Assembly: GCA_020638455.1 (NCBI GenBank)
Contig: JACKIK010000001.1
Location: 868,001-932,000, forward strand
From: Hyphomonas sp.
Lineage (GTDB): Bacteria; Pseudomonadota; Alphaproteobacteria; Caulobacterales; Hyphomonadaceae
DNA length: 64,000 nt
Direction of reading: 5' to 3'
The notes beneath the pieces are model-generated. The model had not been told where the DNA came from and ran no database searches. It worked only from the letters and a program-made list of their open reading frames with translations. The first letter of the stretch is position 1, and each line of letters starts with the position of its first letter. Positions 39,399-48,468 of this stretch are shown in pieces. Both the position numbers and the translations under genes were made by a program.

Positions 39399-41042
39399 CT
39401 AGCGGCGCCAGCTCGCCAAGGCGAGTCCTGCGAAGATCGCAAGCGATAGCCAGAACAGCACGACGCCGAACCGGCTCTGGTAGACGGTTGCTGCCGCCGG
39501 GGCAGGCAGCCTGCCCCGGCCATAGGATGTCTCCCAGCCGGGCGGGGCCCCTTCGATCGGCGCGGCCCGCATCACTTCGCGGCCATAGCCGTCGATGATG
39601 GCCGACGCCCCGCGGCTCGCGACCCGCACCATGGGCAGGCCGCTCTCGATCGCGCGGTAGCGGTTCTGGGCGTAGTGCTGGGCCGGGCCCATGCCGCCGC
39701 CGAACCAGGCATCGTTGGAAATCTGCACGATCCAGTCGGCCCTCGCGGCGAGGTTTGCCTGGCGCGTGATTTCCGGAAACAGGCCCTCATAGCAGATCAG
39801 CGCCACGAAAGGCGGGACATCGTCGGCATAGATGACGGCCGGCCCGGTGCCCGGCCGGAAGCCATTGGTCGCCAGCTGCTGCATCGCGCCGGGCAGGAAG
39901 TCGGAGATGGAGTGCCCGAACGGGATGAAATCGGCCGCCGCCAGTTCGCCGAACGGCACGAGGCGGAACTTGTCGTACAGCGCCGCCGCGCCGGACCGGC
40001 TGACATTCGAGTCCAGCACCACCAGCGAGTTGAAATAGGCCCGCTCGTTCTCTTCCTCGAACTGGTAGCGCGGCGTGCCCGCGATCAGCTTGCGCCCGCC
40101 GATATAGGCCCCGACGGCGTCGAGGGCATTGATGTCGTTCAGCATGAAGGTCGGCACGGCGCCTTCCGGCCAGACCACGATGTCGCCCGGCTGGCTGTCC
40201 TTCAGGGTCATCATGCGCAGATAGTCCCGCAGCACCGGATCCGGGCCGATTTCCCACTTCTCGTCCTGCGGGACGCCGGAATCCATCAGCACGATGTTCT
40301 GATCGGTCAGGGGCGACGGCGCGGCAATCCGCTGCGCGCCCCAGGCCCAGCCGAGCGCCAGCGCGACAACCGCTCCGAAAGCCGGGGCAAGCCGCAGCAT
40401 CAGGCCGCGCGCATCGCGCGTGTCCACCATCGCCGCCGGCGCCGACATCACGAACACGGTCAGCAGGGTCAGCCAGTAGACGCCGCCCACCGCGGCGCCC
40501 TGCGACAGCGCCCCGCCCGGGATCCAGGTCGTGCCCGGCAGGTTCCACGGGAAACCGCCGAACAGGTGACCCCGCACGAATTCCGCCAGCGTGAAGAAGA
40601 AGGCGAACACGAATATCCGCGACGGCGACGACGACCAGAACGCGCCCGCCATGGCGCCGAACGCGCCCCAGATGATCGCCATGCCGCCCGGCAGCAGGAT
40701 CAGCGGCATCCACAGGAAGATCGCCGTCTTTTCAGGCTCCACCAGGAAAGGCTCGGCCGTCCAGTGCATCGAGATCAGGAAGAAGCCGACGCCGAAGGCC
40801 CAGGTGCGCAGGAAGACGGCGCGGCCCCAGCGGCGGTGCCCGCGCGCCCCGTCGATCATCCAGATCAGACCGGTGAAGGAAATCACCAGCACGGCACTGA
40901 AATGGAACGGCGCAAAGGCGACGGCCGAAAACGCGCCGAGCAGCAGGGCGGTGCCCGCGGCGGCCCAGCCAGTCAGCCGGGCAAAGGCTTCGTGCAAGGG
41001 TCCAAGCGCCGTGAACCCATGGCTGCGTACGGCGGCGGTCAT
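39399..41042 (-). CDS. lnt: apolipoprotein N-acyltransferase Lnt
   Basis: Inner-membrane enzyme that adds the third acyl chain to lipoproteins, 547 residues. Six or so transmembrane segments fill the N-terminal 240 residues, and a nitrilase-fold periplasmic domain follows. The catalytic Glu-Lys-Cys triad can be read as WPEGAVPTF, KFRLVPFGE and ALICYEGLFPE. A final transmembrane helix closes the protein. It is next to corC in the classical phoH-ybeY-corC-lnt order. Several lipoproteins encoded in this window are plausible substrates. Confidence 0.94.
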   Translation of the reverse strand: MTAAVRSHGFTALGPLHEAFARLTGWAAAGTALLLGAFSAVAFAPFHFSAVLVISFTGLIWMIDGARGHRRWGRAVFLRTWAFGVGFFLISMHWTAEPFLVEPEKTAIFLWMPLILLPGGMAIIWGAFGAMAGAFWSSSPSRIFVFAFFFTLAEFVRGHLFGGFPWNLPGTTWIPGGALSQGAAVGGVYWLTLLTVFVMSAPAAMVDTRDARGLMLRLAPAFGAVVALALGWAWGAQRIAAPSPLTDQNIVLMDSGVPQDEKWEIGPDPVLRDYLRMMTLKDSQPGDIVVWPEGAVPTFMLNDINALDAVGAYIGGRKLIAGTPRYQFEEENERAYFNSLVVLDSNVSRSGAAALYDKFRLVPFGELAAADFIPFGHSISDFLPGAMQQLATNGFRPGTGPAVIYADDVPPFVALICYEGLFPEITRQANLAARADWIVQISNDAWFGGGMGPAQHYAQNRYRAIESGLPMVRVASRGASAIIDGYGREVMRAAPIEGAPPGWETSYGRGRLPAPAAATVYQSRFGVVLFWLSLAIFAGLALASWRR

Positions 41043-41048
41043 GCAGGG

Positions 41049-41915
41049 CTACTCCAGCAGCTTCGGCTCACGCACAGGCTCTGGCGTGCGGATGCGGAGA
41101 CGGCGGATGCGCCGCGCATCGGCATCGAGAATCTCGATCTCGGCCCCGGACGGGTGGCGCAGGATCTCGCCGCGCACCGGCACCTTGCCGGCCAGCGCGA
41201 AGGCCATCCCGCCCAGCGTGTCGAACTCTGCGTCTTCATCGTCGAGTTCGAGATCAATCCCCGTCTCCTCCGCGAAATCCTGTATTTCGGTGCGCGCATC
41301 CGCTTCCCAGACCCGCTGGCTGCGCCGGACGAACATGGATTCTTCATCGTCGTGTTCGTCTTCGATGTCACCGACGATCTCCTCAACCAGGTCTTCGAGG
41401 CTGACCAGCCCGTCCGTGCCGCCATACTCATCCACCACCAGGGCGAGATGGATGCGCGTCGACTGCATCTTCACGAGCAGATCGGGCAGCTTCATGGAAG
41501 GGGGTACATACAGCACGTCCCGGTGAAGACCCTCCAGCGGCCGCTTCGGCGGCTCGCCGCCCTTGGCCAGTTCGCTGACCACGTCCTTGATGTGGACGAA
41601 GCCCACCGGGTCATCCAGCGTTTCCCGGAACACCGGCAGGCGTGAATGCGTGCAATCGGCGAACACCTTGAGAAGTTCGGGAAATTCCGTGTTGACCTCG
41701 ACCGCCTTGATCTCCGCGCGTGGCACCATGACGTCTTCCACGCGCAGGTCCTGGAACTCCTGCAGGCGCAGCCGCATGGCGTGCGGATCGGCCTGCGGCT
41801 CCTCGCCGGCCTCCTGTGTCATCGGCACAACAGCTGCCGCCTTTTTTCGGCGAAAACCAAGAAGCTTGCGCAGGCCCCGCGATGTGCCTGCTTCGGATGG
41901 GTCTGGATCGCTCAT
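41049..41915 (-). CDS. corC: CorC/HlyC-type CBS-domain protein
   Basis: A soluble 288-residue protein with two CBS domains (about residues 70-190; VEDVMVPRAEIKAVEV and HLALVVDEYGGTDGLVSLEDLVEEIVGDI) and a CorC_HlyC C-terminal domain (DTLGGMAFALAGKVPVRGEI). It lacks the membrane part of TlyC-type hemolysins, so it corresponds to CorC, linked in enterobacteria to Mg/Co efflux. Six bases separate it from lnt and 12 from ybeY. Confidence 0.9.
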   Translation of the reverse strand: MSDPDPSEAGTSRGLRKLLGFRRKKAAAVVPMTQEAGEEPQADPHAMRLRLQEFQDLRVEDVMVPRAEIKAVEVNTEFPELLKVFADCTHSRLPVFRETLDDPVGFVHIKDVVSELAKGGEPPKRPLEGLHRDVLYVPPSMKLPDLLVKMQSTRIHLALVVDEYGGTDGLVSLEDLVEEIVGDIEDEHDDEESMFVRRSQRVWEADARTEIQDFAEETGIDLELDDEDAEFDTLGGMAFALAGKVPVRGEILRHPSGAEIEILDADARRIRRLRIRTPEPVREPKLLE

Positions 41916-41927
41916 CGTCTCGGTGAA

Positions 41928-42377
41928 TCAGTCCGGTTCATATGGATTGGGAATGCCGAGCGATGCAAGCGCCTTTATTTCCAGCGCTTCCATCGCGGCG
42001 GCCTCCTCCGGTGCCTCATGGTCGTGTCCCAGAAGGTGCAGGTAGCCATGGATCAGGAGGTGGGTGAGGTGGTCGGCAAGTGAGATGCCACGCTCGCCCG
42101 CATCGCGCGAGGCGACGCCGAGCGAGACGGCAATATCGCCGAGCAGGGGCCGGTCCATCTCGTGGGCCGGGAAGGACAGGACATCGGTCGGCTTGTCCTT
42201 GCCCCGGAAATCCCTGTTCAGCTGGTGCAGGGCCGCATCGTCCGCCAGCAGGAGGGAGACCGCCCCTTCGGCGGGCTCTGCGTCCGCGCCCGCGGCGAAG
42301 GCGCGCTCGCACAGGGCCTGCAGGTCCGGCAGGGCTTCCCAGCCGGCCTCCTCGACAATCAGGTCGACCTCGATCAT
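41928..42377 (-). CDS. ybeY: endoribonuclease YbeY
   Basis: Zinc-dependent single-strand RNase in 16S rRNA maturation and ribosome quality control, 149 residues. The motif HLLIHGYLHLLGHDHE contains the three His (H-x3-H-x5-H) that bind zinc. The upstream FRGKDKPTDVLSFP is also standard. It overlaps phoH by four bases. Confidence 0.94.
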   Translation of the reverse strand: MIEVDLIVEEAGWEALPDLQALCERAFAAGADAEPAEGAVSLLLADDAALHQLNRDFRGKDKPTDVLSFPAHEMDRPLLGDIAVSLGVASRDAGERGISLADHLTHLLIHGYLHLLGHDHEAPEEAAAMEALEIKALASLGIPNPYEPD

Positions 42378-43369
42378 GTCGGCAGGTTGCCCTCGCCGGC
42401 TGCCTCGTAGGCATCGATGATCCGGCTGACGAGGCCATGCCGGACAACGTCCGCCGGTGTCAGCCGGTGAACGCTGACGCCCTCCACATCGGCGAGGATG
42501 TCGAGCGCATTGCGGAGGCCGGATTGCTGGTGCCCCGGCAGATCCACCTGCCCCGGATCGCCGGTGATCACCATACGGCTGTCGCGGCCGAGGCGGGTCA
42601 GCACCATCTTCATCTGCGCGACCGAGGTGTTCTGCGCCTCGTCCACGATGATGAAGGCATTCTTCAGCGTCCGGCCGCGCATGAAGGCGATCGGGGCCAC
42701 CTCGATCTCGCCGCGCGCCATGCGCCGCTCCATCTGTTCCTGCCCCATCAGCTCACGGAGCGAATCCCAGATCGGCAGCATGTAGGGATCGACCTTCTCT
42801 TCCAGCGTGCCCGGCAGGAAGCCGAGTTTCTCGCCCGCTTCCACGGCCGGACGCGTCACGATCAGGCGCTGGCGCACGCCGGACATCAGCTCGGCAACGC
42901 CCGCCGCCACGGCAAGGAAGGTCTTGCCCGTCCCGGCCGGCCCGACGCCGAAGATCATCGAATTTCCGGAATCAGCCAGCAGGTCGATATAGCGCGCCTG
43001 TCCCTTGGTCTGCGGCGTGATCGGCTTCTTCAGGCCCTTCAGGCCGCCGAAGCTCTGCTGCGGGGTCAACGCCGCCTCGATGGCGCCATTGAGGTCCATG
43101 TCGGTGATCTCGGCGCCGCTGCGCATCCGCCGCTCCAGCTCGGCAAGCGCCGCTTCGGCGATGGAAACGCCCTCGGCCGTGCCGGCCAGCAGGATGCCCC
43201 CGCCCTGGCTCTCCGCGTGCAGGCTGTAATCCTTGAGGCGCGCTTCCAGCAGGGTCAGGTGCCGGTGATGCGGCCCACACAGGTCGCGCAGGCGCTCCGC
43301 ATGGCTGACTTCGTAGAACCGGCTGACAGGTGCGTCGGGCGAGACGCTGGGACGGCGCTTCCCGCTCAC
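42374..43369 (-). CDS. phoH: PhoH-family ATPase (PhoL)
   Basis: A 331-residue P-loop ATPase thought to act in RNA metabolism with YbeY. An N-terminal KH-like region is followed by GVGPAGTGKTFLAV (Walker A, near residue 140), FIIVDEAQNTSVAQMKM (Walker B) and VITGDPGQVDLP. It overlaps miaB by four bases and ybeY by four, so the three are coupled. Confidence 0.93.
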   Translation of the reverse strand: MSGKRRPSVSPDAPVSRFYEVSHAERLRDLCGPHHRHLTLLEARLKDYSLHAESQGGGILLAGTAEGVSIAEAALAELERRMRSGAEITDMDLNGAIEAALTPQQSFGGLKGLKKPITPQTKGQARYIDLLADSGNSMIFGVGPAGTGKTFLAVAAGVAELMSGVRQRLIVTRPAVEAGEKLGFLPGTLEEKVDPYMLPIWDSLRELMGQEQMERRMARGEIEVAPIAFMRGRTLKNAFIIVDEAQNTSVAQMKMVLTRLGRDSRMVITGDPGQVDLPGHQQSGLRNALDILADVEGVSVHRLTPADVVRHGLVSRIIDAYEAAGEGNLPT

Positions 43370-44784
43370 AGGGCGGCCTCGCGCACAGGAACAAGTTCGC
43401 CGGTCAGCGAGTTGAGGCTGGCATCGATCACGCGGACATCCACGATCTGCCCCACAAGATCACGCAGGAACGCATCAGGATCACGGTCGTGGGCACGATG
43501 ATCACCGGAAAGGTCGAAATGAACGGCCTGCAGCCAGGGCGAACGGCCATGCGCCTGGCCCGGATTGCGGCCCCTGCCGGTCACCAGCACCGGCACGGTC
43601 TGGCCGATCTTCGACCGGTTGAACGCTGCCTGCTGTTCCCGCAGAAGCTGCTGCAGCTGCTGCAGGCGCGCGTCTTTCACCTGTTCCGGCACCTGGCCCG
43701 CCATGTCGGCTGCCGGCGTGCCCGGACGGGCGGAATACTTGAACGAATAGGCGATGGCATAGTTCACATCGCGCACCAGCTGCATCGTCGCCTCGAAGTC
43801 GGCATGCGTCTCGCCCGGAAAACCAACAATGAAATCAGAGGCTAAGGCGATATCCGGCCGCGCGGCACGCACCTTCCGGATGATCTCGCGATAATCCTCC
43901 GCCGTGTGCCCGCGGTTCATCGCCCGCAGGATCCGGTCGGACCCGGACTGTACCGGCAAGTGCAGGAACGGCATCATCGCCGCGGTATCGCCATGGGCGG
44001 CGATGAGGTCGTCGTCCATGTCGCGCGGATGGCTGGTCGTGTAGCGGATCCGCTCGATCCCGCCGATCTTCGCAAGGTGGCGGACCAGCTGGCCGAGCGT
44101 CCAGTCGGCTTCATTGCTGAGCGCCGGGGCCGCGCCGTGGAAGGCGTTGACGTTCTGGCCGAGCAGGGTGATCTCGCGCACGCCCTGCGCCGCAAGGCTT
44201 CGGGCCTCAGCCGTAATATCGTCTACAGAACGCGAGAGTTCTGCCCCGCGCGTATAAGGCACCACACAGAAGGTGCAGAACTTGTCACAGCCTTCCTGCA
44301 CCGACAGGAACGCCGACGGTCCATCCGCTTCCCGCGTCTTCGGCAGGGCGTCGAATTTCTCGAGCGTCTCGAATTCGGTCTCCAGCCGGTCCCCTTTGGC
44401 GCGGCTTGCCCGCGCGATCATCTCCGGCAGCTTGTGATAGGCCTGCGGCCCCAGCACCAGGTCGACGGCGGGCTGGCGGCGCATGATCTCGGCGCCTTCC
44501 GCCTGCGCCACGCAGCCGGCCACGGCAATGGTCAGGTCGCCACCCCGCTCCTGCTTCATCAGCTTCAGCTGGCCGAGCTCGGAATAGACCTTTTCGGTCG
44601 CCTTCTCGCGGATATGGCAGGTGTTGAGAATGACCAGGTCGGCCTCGTCCGCACTGTCGGCCGGCGCATAGCCGATCGGGCGCAGCACGTCGCGCATACG
44701 CTCGGAATCGTAGACATTCATCTGGCAGCCATAGGTCTTGATGAAGACCCGCTTGGCCGGCCGGGAGGCGGACGTATCGGTCAT
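43366..44784 (-). CDS. miaB: tRNA-2-methylthio-N6-dimethylallyladenosine synthase MiaB
   Basis: Radical-SAM methylthiotransferase acting on A37 of tRNA, 472 residues. The N-terminal cluster region starts KTYGCQMNVYDSERM. The radical-SAM motif is GCDKFCTFC near residue 163 (C-x3-C-x2-C), and a TRAM domain closes the protein. The ATG at 44784 begins with a short Ser/Ala-rich leader. It is the first gene of the miaB-phoH-ybeY-corC-lnt-XRE-trmB run. Confidence 0.95.
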   Translation of the reverse strand: MTDTSASRPAKRVFIKTYGCQMNVYDSERMRDVLRPIGYAPADSADEADLVILNTCHIREKATEKVYSELGQLKLMKQERGGDLTIAVAGCVAQAEGAEIMRRQPAVDLVLGPQAYHKLPEMIARASRAKGDRLETEFETLEKFDALPKTREADGPSAFLSVQEGCDKFCTFCVVPYTRGAELSRSVDDITAEARSLAAQGVREITLLGQNVNAFHGAAPALSNEADWTLGQLVRHLAKIGGIERIRYTTSHPRDMDDDLIAAHGDTAAMMPFLHLPVQSGSDRILRAMNRGHTAEDYREIIRKVRAARPDIALASDFIVGFPGETHADFEATMQLVRDVNYAIAYSFKYSARPGTPAADMAGQVPEQVKDARLQQLQQLLREQQAAFNRSKIGQTVPVLVTGRGRNPGQAHGRSPWLQAVHFDLSGDHRAHDRDPDAFLRDLVGQIVDVRVIDASLNSLTGELVPVREAAL

Positions 44785-44929
44785 TCGCGGCCTTATGCCT
44801 GAAATCCGGGCGGCCTTCCACAAACTTGTGCGCCCGGCCTGCAGCGGGGAAACGCCTGCAATGCTTGCTTCACATGAGGGGAAACGGGGCTAGTCTGCCC
44901 GGAACGAAATTGCCGCGCCGGGGAGGCCC

Positions 44930-46396
44930 ATGGAAAATATCATCCGCACAATCAACGAAAACGTCTGGGGCGTGCCCATGCTCACGCTGCTTCTGGGCAC
45001 GGGCATCTACCTGACGGTCGGCCTCAGGTTCCTGTCGGTGATGAAGCTGCCCTTTGCGATCAGGCAGCTCTTCAAGGCCCCGGACCAGGCAGGCGAAGGG
45101 GACGTCACGCCTTTCGGCGCGCTGATGACGGCGCTCTCCTCCACCATCGGCACCGGCAATATCGCCGGCGTGGCGGCCGCCATCGCGATCGGCGGGCCGG
45201 GCGCCGTGTTCTGGATGTGGGTCACCGCCATTGTCGGCACCGCCACGAAATATTCCGAGGGCCTGCTGGCCGTCCGGTTCCGCGAGATCGACCATGACGG
45301 GCGCCATGTCGGCGGTCCGATGTATTACATCCGCAACGGGATGGGGAAGAAATGGGCGTGGCTTGGCGGCCTGTTCGCGAGCTTCGGCATCCTCGCCGGT
45401 TGGGGCACCGGCGCCTCGATCCAGGCCAATTCCATCGCCGATGCGCTGCGGGCCACCTACCACATCCCGCCATTGGTGTCCGGTCTCCTCCTCGGCGGCG
45501 CTGCCGCTGCGGTGATCCTCGGAGGCATCAAGCGGATCGCCAGTGTTGCCAGCCGGCTCGTCCCGGTGATGGCGATCTCCTACATGGTCGGCGGCCTGAT
45601 TGTGATCGGCCTGCACATCGATGCGGTGCCCGGCGCTTTCGCCCTGATCGTGAAGAGCGCCTTCGGCATGCAGAGCGCCGGCACCGGCATTTCCATCGGC
45701 CTGATCATGCTGTCGATGCAGAAAGGCGTCGCGCGCGGCATCTTCTCGAACGAGGCCGGCCAGGGATCGGCCCCGATCGCCCATGCCGCCGCCAAGATCG
45801 AGGACCCGGTCAACCAGGGCCTCGTCGCCATGCTCGGTACGATCATCGACACGCTGATCGTCTGTTCGGTGACAGCGCTGGTGATCCTGACCTCCGGCGT
45901 CGTCGGCCCGGAATGCATGCCGACCGGAGAGACGGCCGCCACCTTCCTCGCCAATGGCCAGCCCGCCGGCTGTGACACCGGCGCACCGCTGACCGTCGCC
46001 GCCTTCGATGCCGGCCTCACCGGCATCGGCCAGCACATCGTCGCGCTCGGCCTCGCCGTGTTCGGCTTCACGACCATTCTCGGCTGGAGTTATTATGGCG
46101 AACGCTGCTGCGAATACCTGTTCGGCGAGAAATCCATCCTGCCGTTCCGCATCAGCTGGATCATCGTGACCTTCCTCGGCGCGGCCGCGCTGATGCTGGA
46201 AGGCAGCGTCGCGAATGTCGTCAACCTGTTCTGGCTGGTGGCGGATACGCTGACCGGCATGATGGCAGCGCCCAACCTTGTGGCGCTGGTCTTCCTCAGC
46301 CCGATGATCTTCGCCATGACCCGGGCGCACTTCGATGCCGTCCGGAAAGGCGAACCTGCGCCCCGCTATCCGATCATCGACCGGCGCAAGCCCTAG
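44930..46396 (+). CDS. alanine/glycine:cation symporter (AGCS family)
   Basis: A 488-residue inner-membrane amino-acid/sodium symporter with about eleven transmembrane helices. Family marks are FGALMTALSSTIGTGNIAGVA near residue 60, VGGPMYYIRNGMGKKW near 125 and FSNEAGQGSAPIAHAAAK near 273. The ATG at 44930 follows GGGGAGGCCC. It is divergent from miaB and stands alone, ended by a strong terminator at 46421. Substrate is probably alanine or glycine. Confidence 0.92.
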   Translation: MENIIRTINENVWGVPMLTLLLGTGIYLTVGLRFLSVMKLPFAIRQLFKAPDQAGEGDVTPFGALMTALSSTIGTGNIAGVAAAIAIGGPGAVFWMWVTAIVGTATKYSEGLLAVRFREIDHDGRHVGGPMYYIRNGMGKKWAWLGGLFASFGILAGWGTGASIQANSIADALRATYHIPPLVSGLLLGGAAAAVILGGIKRIASVASRLVPVMAISYMVGGLIVIGLHIDAVPGAFALIVKSAFGMQSAGTGISIGLIMLSMQKGVARGIFSNEAGQGSAPIAHAAAKIEDPVNQGLVAMLGTIIDTLIVCSVTALVILTSGVVGPECMPTGETAATFLANGQPAGCDTGAPLTVAAFDAGLTGIGQHIVALGLAVFGFTTILGWSYYGERCCEYLFGEKSILPFRISWIIVTFLGAAALMLEGSVANVVNLFWLVADTLTGMMAAPNLVALVFLSPMIFAMTRAHFDAVRKGEPAPRYPIIDRRKP

Positions 46397-46420
46397 CGGG
46401 CAAGCAAAGCCCCAGACAGG

Positions 46421-46449
46421 AACGCCCCGTCCGACCGGACGGGGCGTTT
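46421..46449. terminator. intrinsic terminator after the symporter gene, bidirectional
   Basis: AACGCCCCGTCCG pairs with CGGACGGGGCGTT through a short ACC turn and runs into TTTCGCTTT. It lies between the convergent symporter and glyoxalase genes. Confidence 0.8.
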
Positions 46450-46471
46450 CGCTTTCCGGGCCGGTCCGGAC

Positions 46472-46945
46472 TTACCAGCTTCCGATGTTTTCCGCTGACG
46501 CCCAGGGCTCCTGCGGCGCCAGCGCCTCGCCCTTCTGCAGCAGTTCCACCGAAATCCCGTCCGGCGACCGGACGAACGCCATGCGTCCGTCGCGCGGCGG
46601 CCGGTTGATCGTCACACCCATCTGGCGGAGGTGCTCGACCGTCTCGTAGATATTGCCGACCGAATAGGCGAGATGGCCGAAATTCCGCCCGCCCTGATAG
46701 TCCTCTGCATCCCAGTTGTAGGTGAGTTCCACCATCGGGATCCGCATTTCGGTCGGCCGTGCGCCCGCCGGCATCCCGCCGAGCCGCTCGACATCGTCGG
46801 GCGCCGCCAGAAACACCAGCGTGAACCGTCCGGCTTCGTTCTCGTAGCGGGTCAGCTCTTTCAGGCCGAGGCCATCGCAATAGAAGCTGAGGGAGGCGTC
46901 GAGGTCACGCACACGCACCATGGTGTGCAGGTATTCAATACTCAC
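46472..46945 (-). CDS. gloA: lactoylglutathione lyase-like VOC protein
   Basis: A 157-residue glyoxalase-fold protein. The metal ligands of GloA can be placed: His in YLHTMVRV near residue 6, Glu in VELTYNW near 75, His in FGHLAYSV near 91 and Glu in SVELLQKG near 135. FYCDGLGL is also GloA-like. The start is the GTG at 46945, which overlaps the stop of the upstream membrane-protein gene (GTGA). Residues 45-60 (PDDVERLGGM) differ from classical GloA, so another VOC substrate is possible. Confidence 0.8.
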   Translation of the reverse strand: MSIEYLHTMVRVRDLDASLSFYCDGLGLKELTRYENEAGRFTLVFLAAPDDVERLGGMPAGARPTEMRIPMVELTYNWDAEDYQGGRNFGHLAYSVGNIYETVEHLRQMGVTINRPPRDGRMAFVRSPDGISVELLQKGEALAPQEPWASAENIGSW

Positions 46946-47400
46946 TTGGCGGCTCCATTGAGGTCGCGCACGACCTGTCTGAGGTTGGGTGGGGTCAGCG
47001 CATGGTAACGCCTCAGGGCTGCGGCGAGGAGCAGGATGGTCGCGCCCATGAAGGCCAGGAACACCATGAACGTGTGCACCAGCGTGCCGGTCTCGAACAC
47101 GGGTGACTCGCCGCTCATCATCCAGAACATCTTCCAGATGGAATTGAACGCCGCAATGAACGGACCGAGCAGGAAGAACAGGAGCGCCGCGCAGACGAAG
47201 AAATAGGTCTGCGCCCGCGGCCCCTCGCTGCGCACATAGAGGTCCCGGAACATGTCCGCGCTCACCGTGTCGGGCAGTTCGCCGTCGAGCTTCTTCACGG
47301 CCAGCACGTCGGACGAGAATTCGCGCACCTGCTTCCATTTCCAGCCAAGCACCGCTCCCCAGGCCAGCAAGGCAGCCAGGATTAGCAGGTAAAGCAGCAT
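46942..47400 (-). CDS. small inner-membrane protein of unknown function
   Basis: A 152-residue protein with three hydrophobic segments (about residues 2-20, 66-88 and 108-130). The short loop after the first (KWKQVREFSSDVLAVKKL) is charged. No domain is recognised. It is translationally coupled to the glyoxalase gene by a four-base overlap. Confidence 0.7.
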   Translation of the reverse strand: MLLYLLILAALLAWGAVLGWKWKQVREFSSDVLAVKKLDGELPDTVSADMFRDLYVRSEGPRAQTYFFVCAALLFFLLGPFIAAFNSIWKMFWMMSGESPVFETGTLVHTFMVFLAFMGATILLLAAALRRYHALTPPNLRQVVRDLNGAAK

Positions 47401-47439
47401 CGCTCAGGTCCGTCCGGGGCTGGCGCCCGGCCGGCCCGG

Positions 47440-48324
47440 TCAGGCGGCGTGGGCGCGTTCGAAAGTCAGCATGGCGCGTTTGCGCGCCACACCCCAATGA
47501 TAATTATGGAGCCGGCCGTCCGCTGCAAGGGCACGGTGGCAGGGGATGAACCAGCTGATCGGGTTGGCGCCCACCGCAGCGCCGACAGCGCGGGCCGCTC
47601 TCGGGCAGCCGGCGGTGGCGGCAAGTTCGCCATAGGTGCGCGTGGCGCCGGGCGGAATGTCCAGCAGCGCCCGCCAGATCTGGCGGCGGAACGGCGTGCC
47701 GTACAGCGCCACAGGCAGCGGTTCGCCCTTTTCGAAGACCCGGCGGGCGAGATCGCGCGCCGCTGCATCGTCGCGCCGGATGTCGGCGTTCGGATACCGG
47801 GCCGCGAGATCCGCGAAAGCGGTTTGCTCATCCACGCCCTGATGCTCGAATCCGGTCCGTTTCGGTGCGTTTTCATCGATAAAGCCGAGCGCCACGAGGC
47901 CTCGGGGCGATATCAGCCATGCCCCTTCCCCGAACGGGGTCGGCGCCCGGCCAAGCGTCAGCCCGGCTCCCTCGCCCCCTGCCTTCGCCTCGCCCGGCGT
48001 CAGGCCCTCATGGGCGATGAACAGGTCGTGCAGCCGCCCCGGCCCGGACAGGCCGGTCTCATAGGTCGCATCCAGCACGCTTGCCCCCTGCCGCAGCAGG
48101 TCGCCCGCCTCGGCATGGGCGATTGCGGCCTGGAACTGGCGGGGCGAAATCCCGGCCCAGCGGGTGAATTCGCGCTGGAAATGGCTGGGGCTGAGCCCCA
48201 TGGCGGCGGCAACCGAGGGCAGGTCCGGCCAGTCGCGCCAGGTATCGCCCAGGTGCGCCAGGGCCTTTGCCATGCGGTCGTAGGCAACCGCCCGTTCACT
48301 AAGAGGAGCTAGCAGATCAGTCAT
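47440..48324 (-). CDS. Ada-like protein: AraC HTH plus methylated-DNA-cysteine methyltransferase
   Basis: A 294-residue bifunctional protein. The N-terminal 100 residues hold AraC-type helix-turn-helix elements (PSVAAAMGLSPSHFQREFTRWAG). The C-terminal half is an alkyltransferase, with the active-site motif FIPCHRALAADG near residue 261 (acceptor Cys) and RAVGAAVGANP before it. The Cys-rich N-terminal Ada domain that repairs phosphotriesters is missing, so it is the short form of Ada. The ATG at 48324 follows AAGAGGAGC-like sequence on the minus strand read from the leader. It probably repairs O6-alkylguanine and may regulate its own gene. Confidence 0.85.
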   Translation of the reverse strand: MTDLLAPLSERAVAYDRMAKALAHLGDTWRDWPDLPSVAAAMGLSPSHFQREFTRWAGISPRQFQAAIAHAEAGDLLRQGASVLDATYETGLSGPGRLHDLFIAHEGLTPGEAKAGGEGAGLTLGRAPTPFGEGAWLISPRGLVALGFIDENAPKRTGFEHQGVDEQTAFADLAARYPNADIRRDDAAARDLARRVFEKGEPLPVALYGTPFRRQIWRALLDIPPGATRTYGELAATAGCPRAARAVGAAVGANPISWFIPCHRALAADGRLHNYHWGVARKRAMLTFERAHAA

Positions 48325-48468
48325 GCAGATGGTTTTGCCGCCTTGCGCCCCGAACGGCCACCCGATTCTTGCGGCCGCCCGCCGCATGGGGAATTCGCCT
48401 CTTTCCTGCCCGCTCAAAGCCCGGCAAGACTACGCGCCACATAAGAACACGAGGGAGCAGGTCGGACC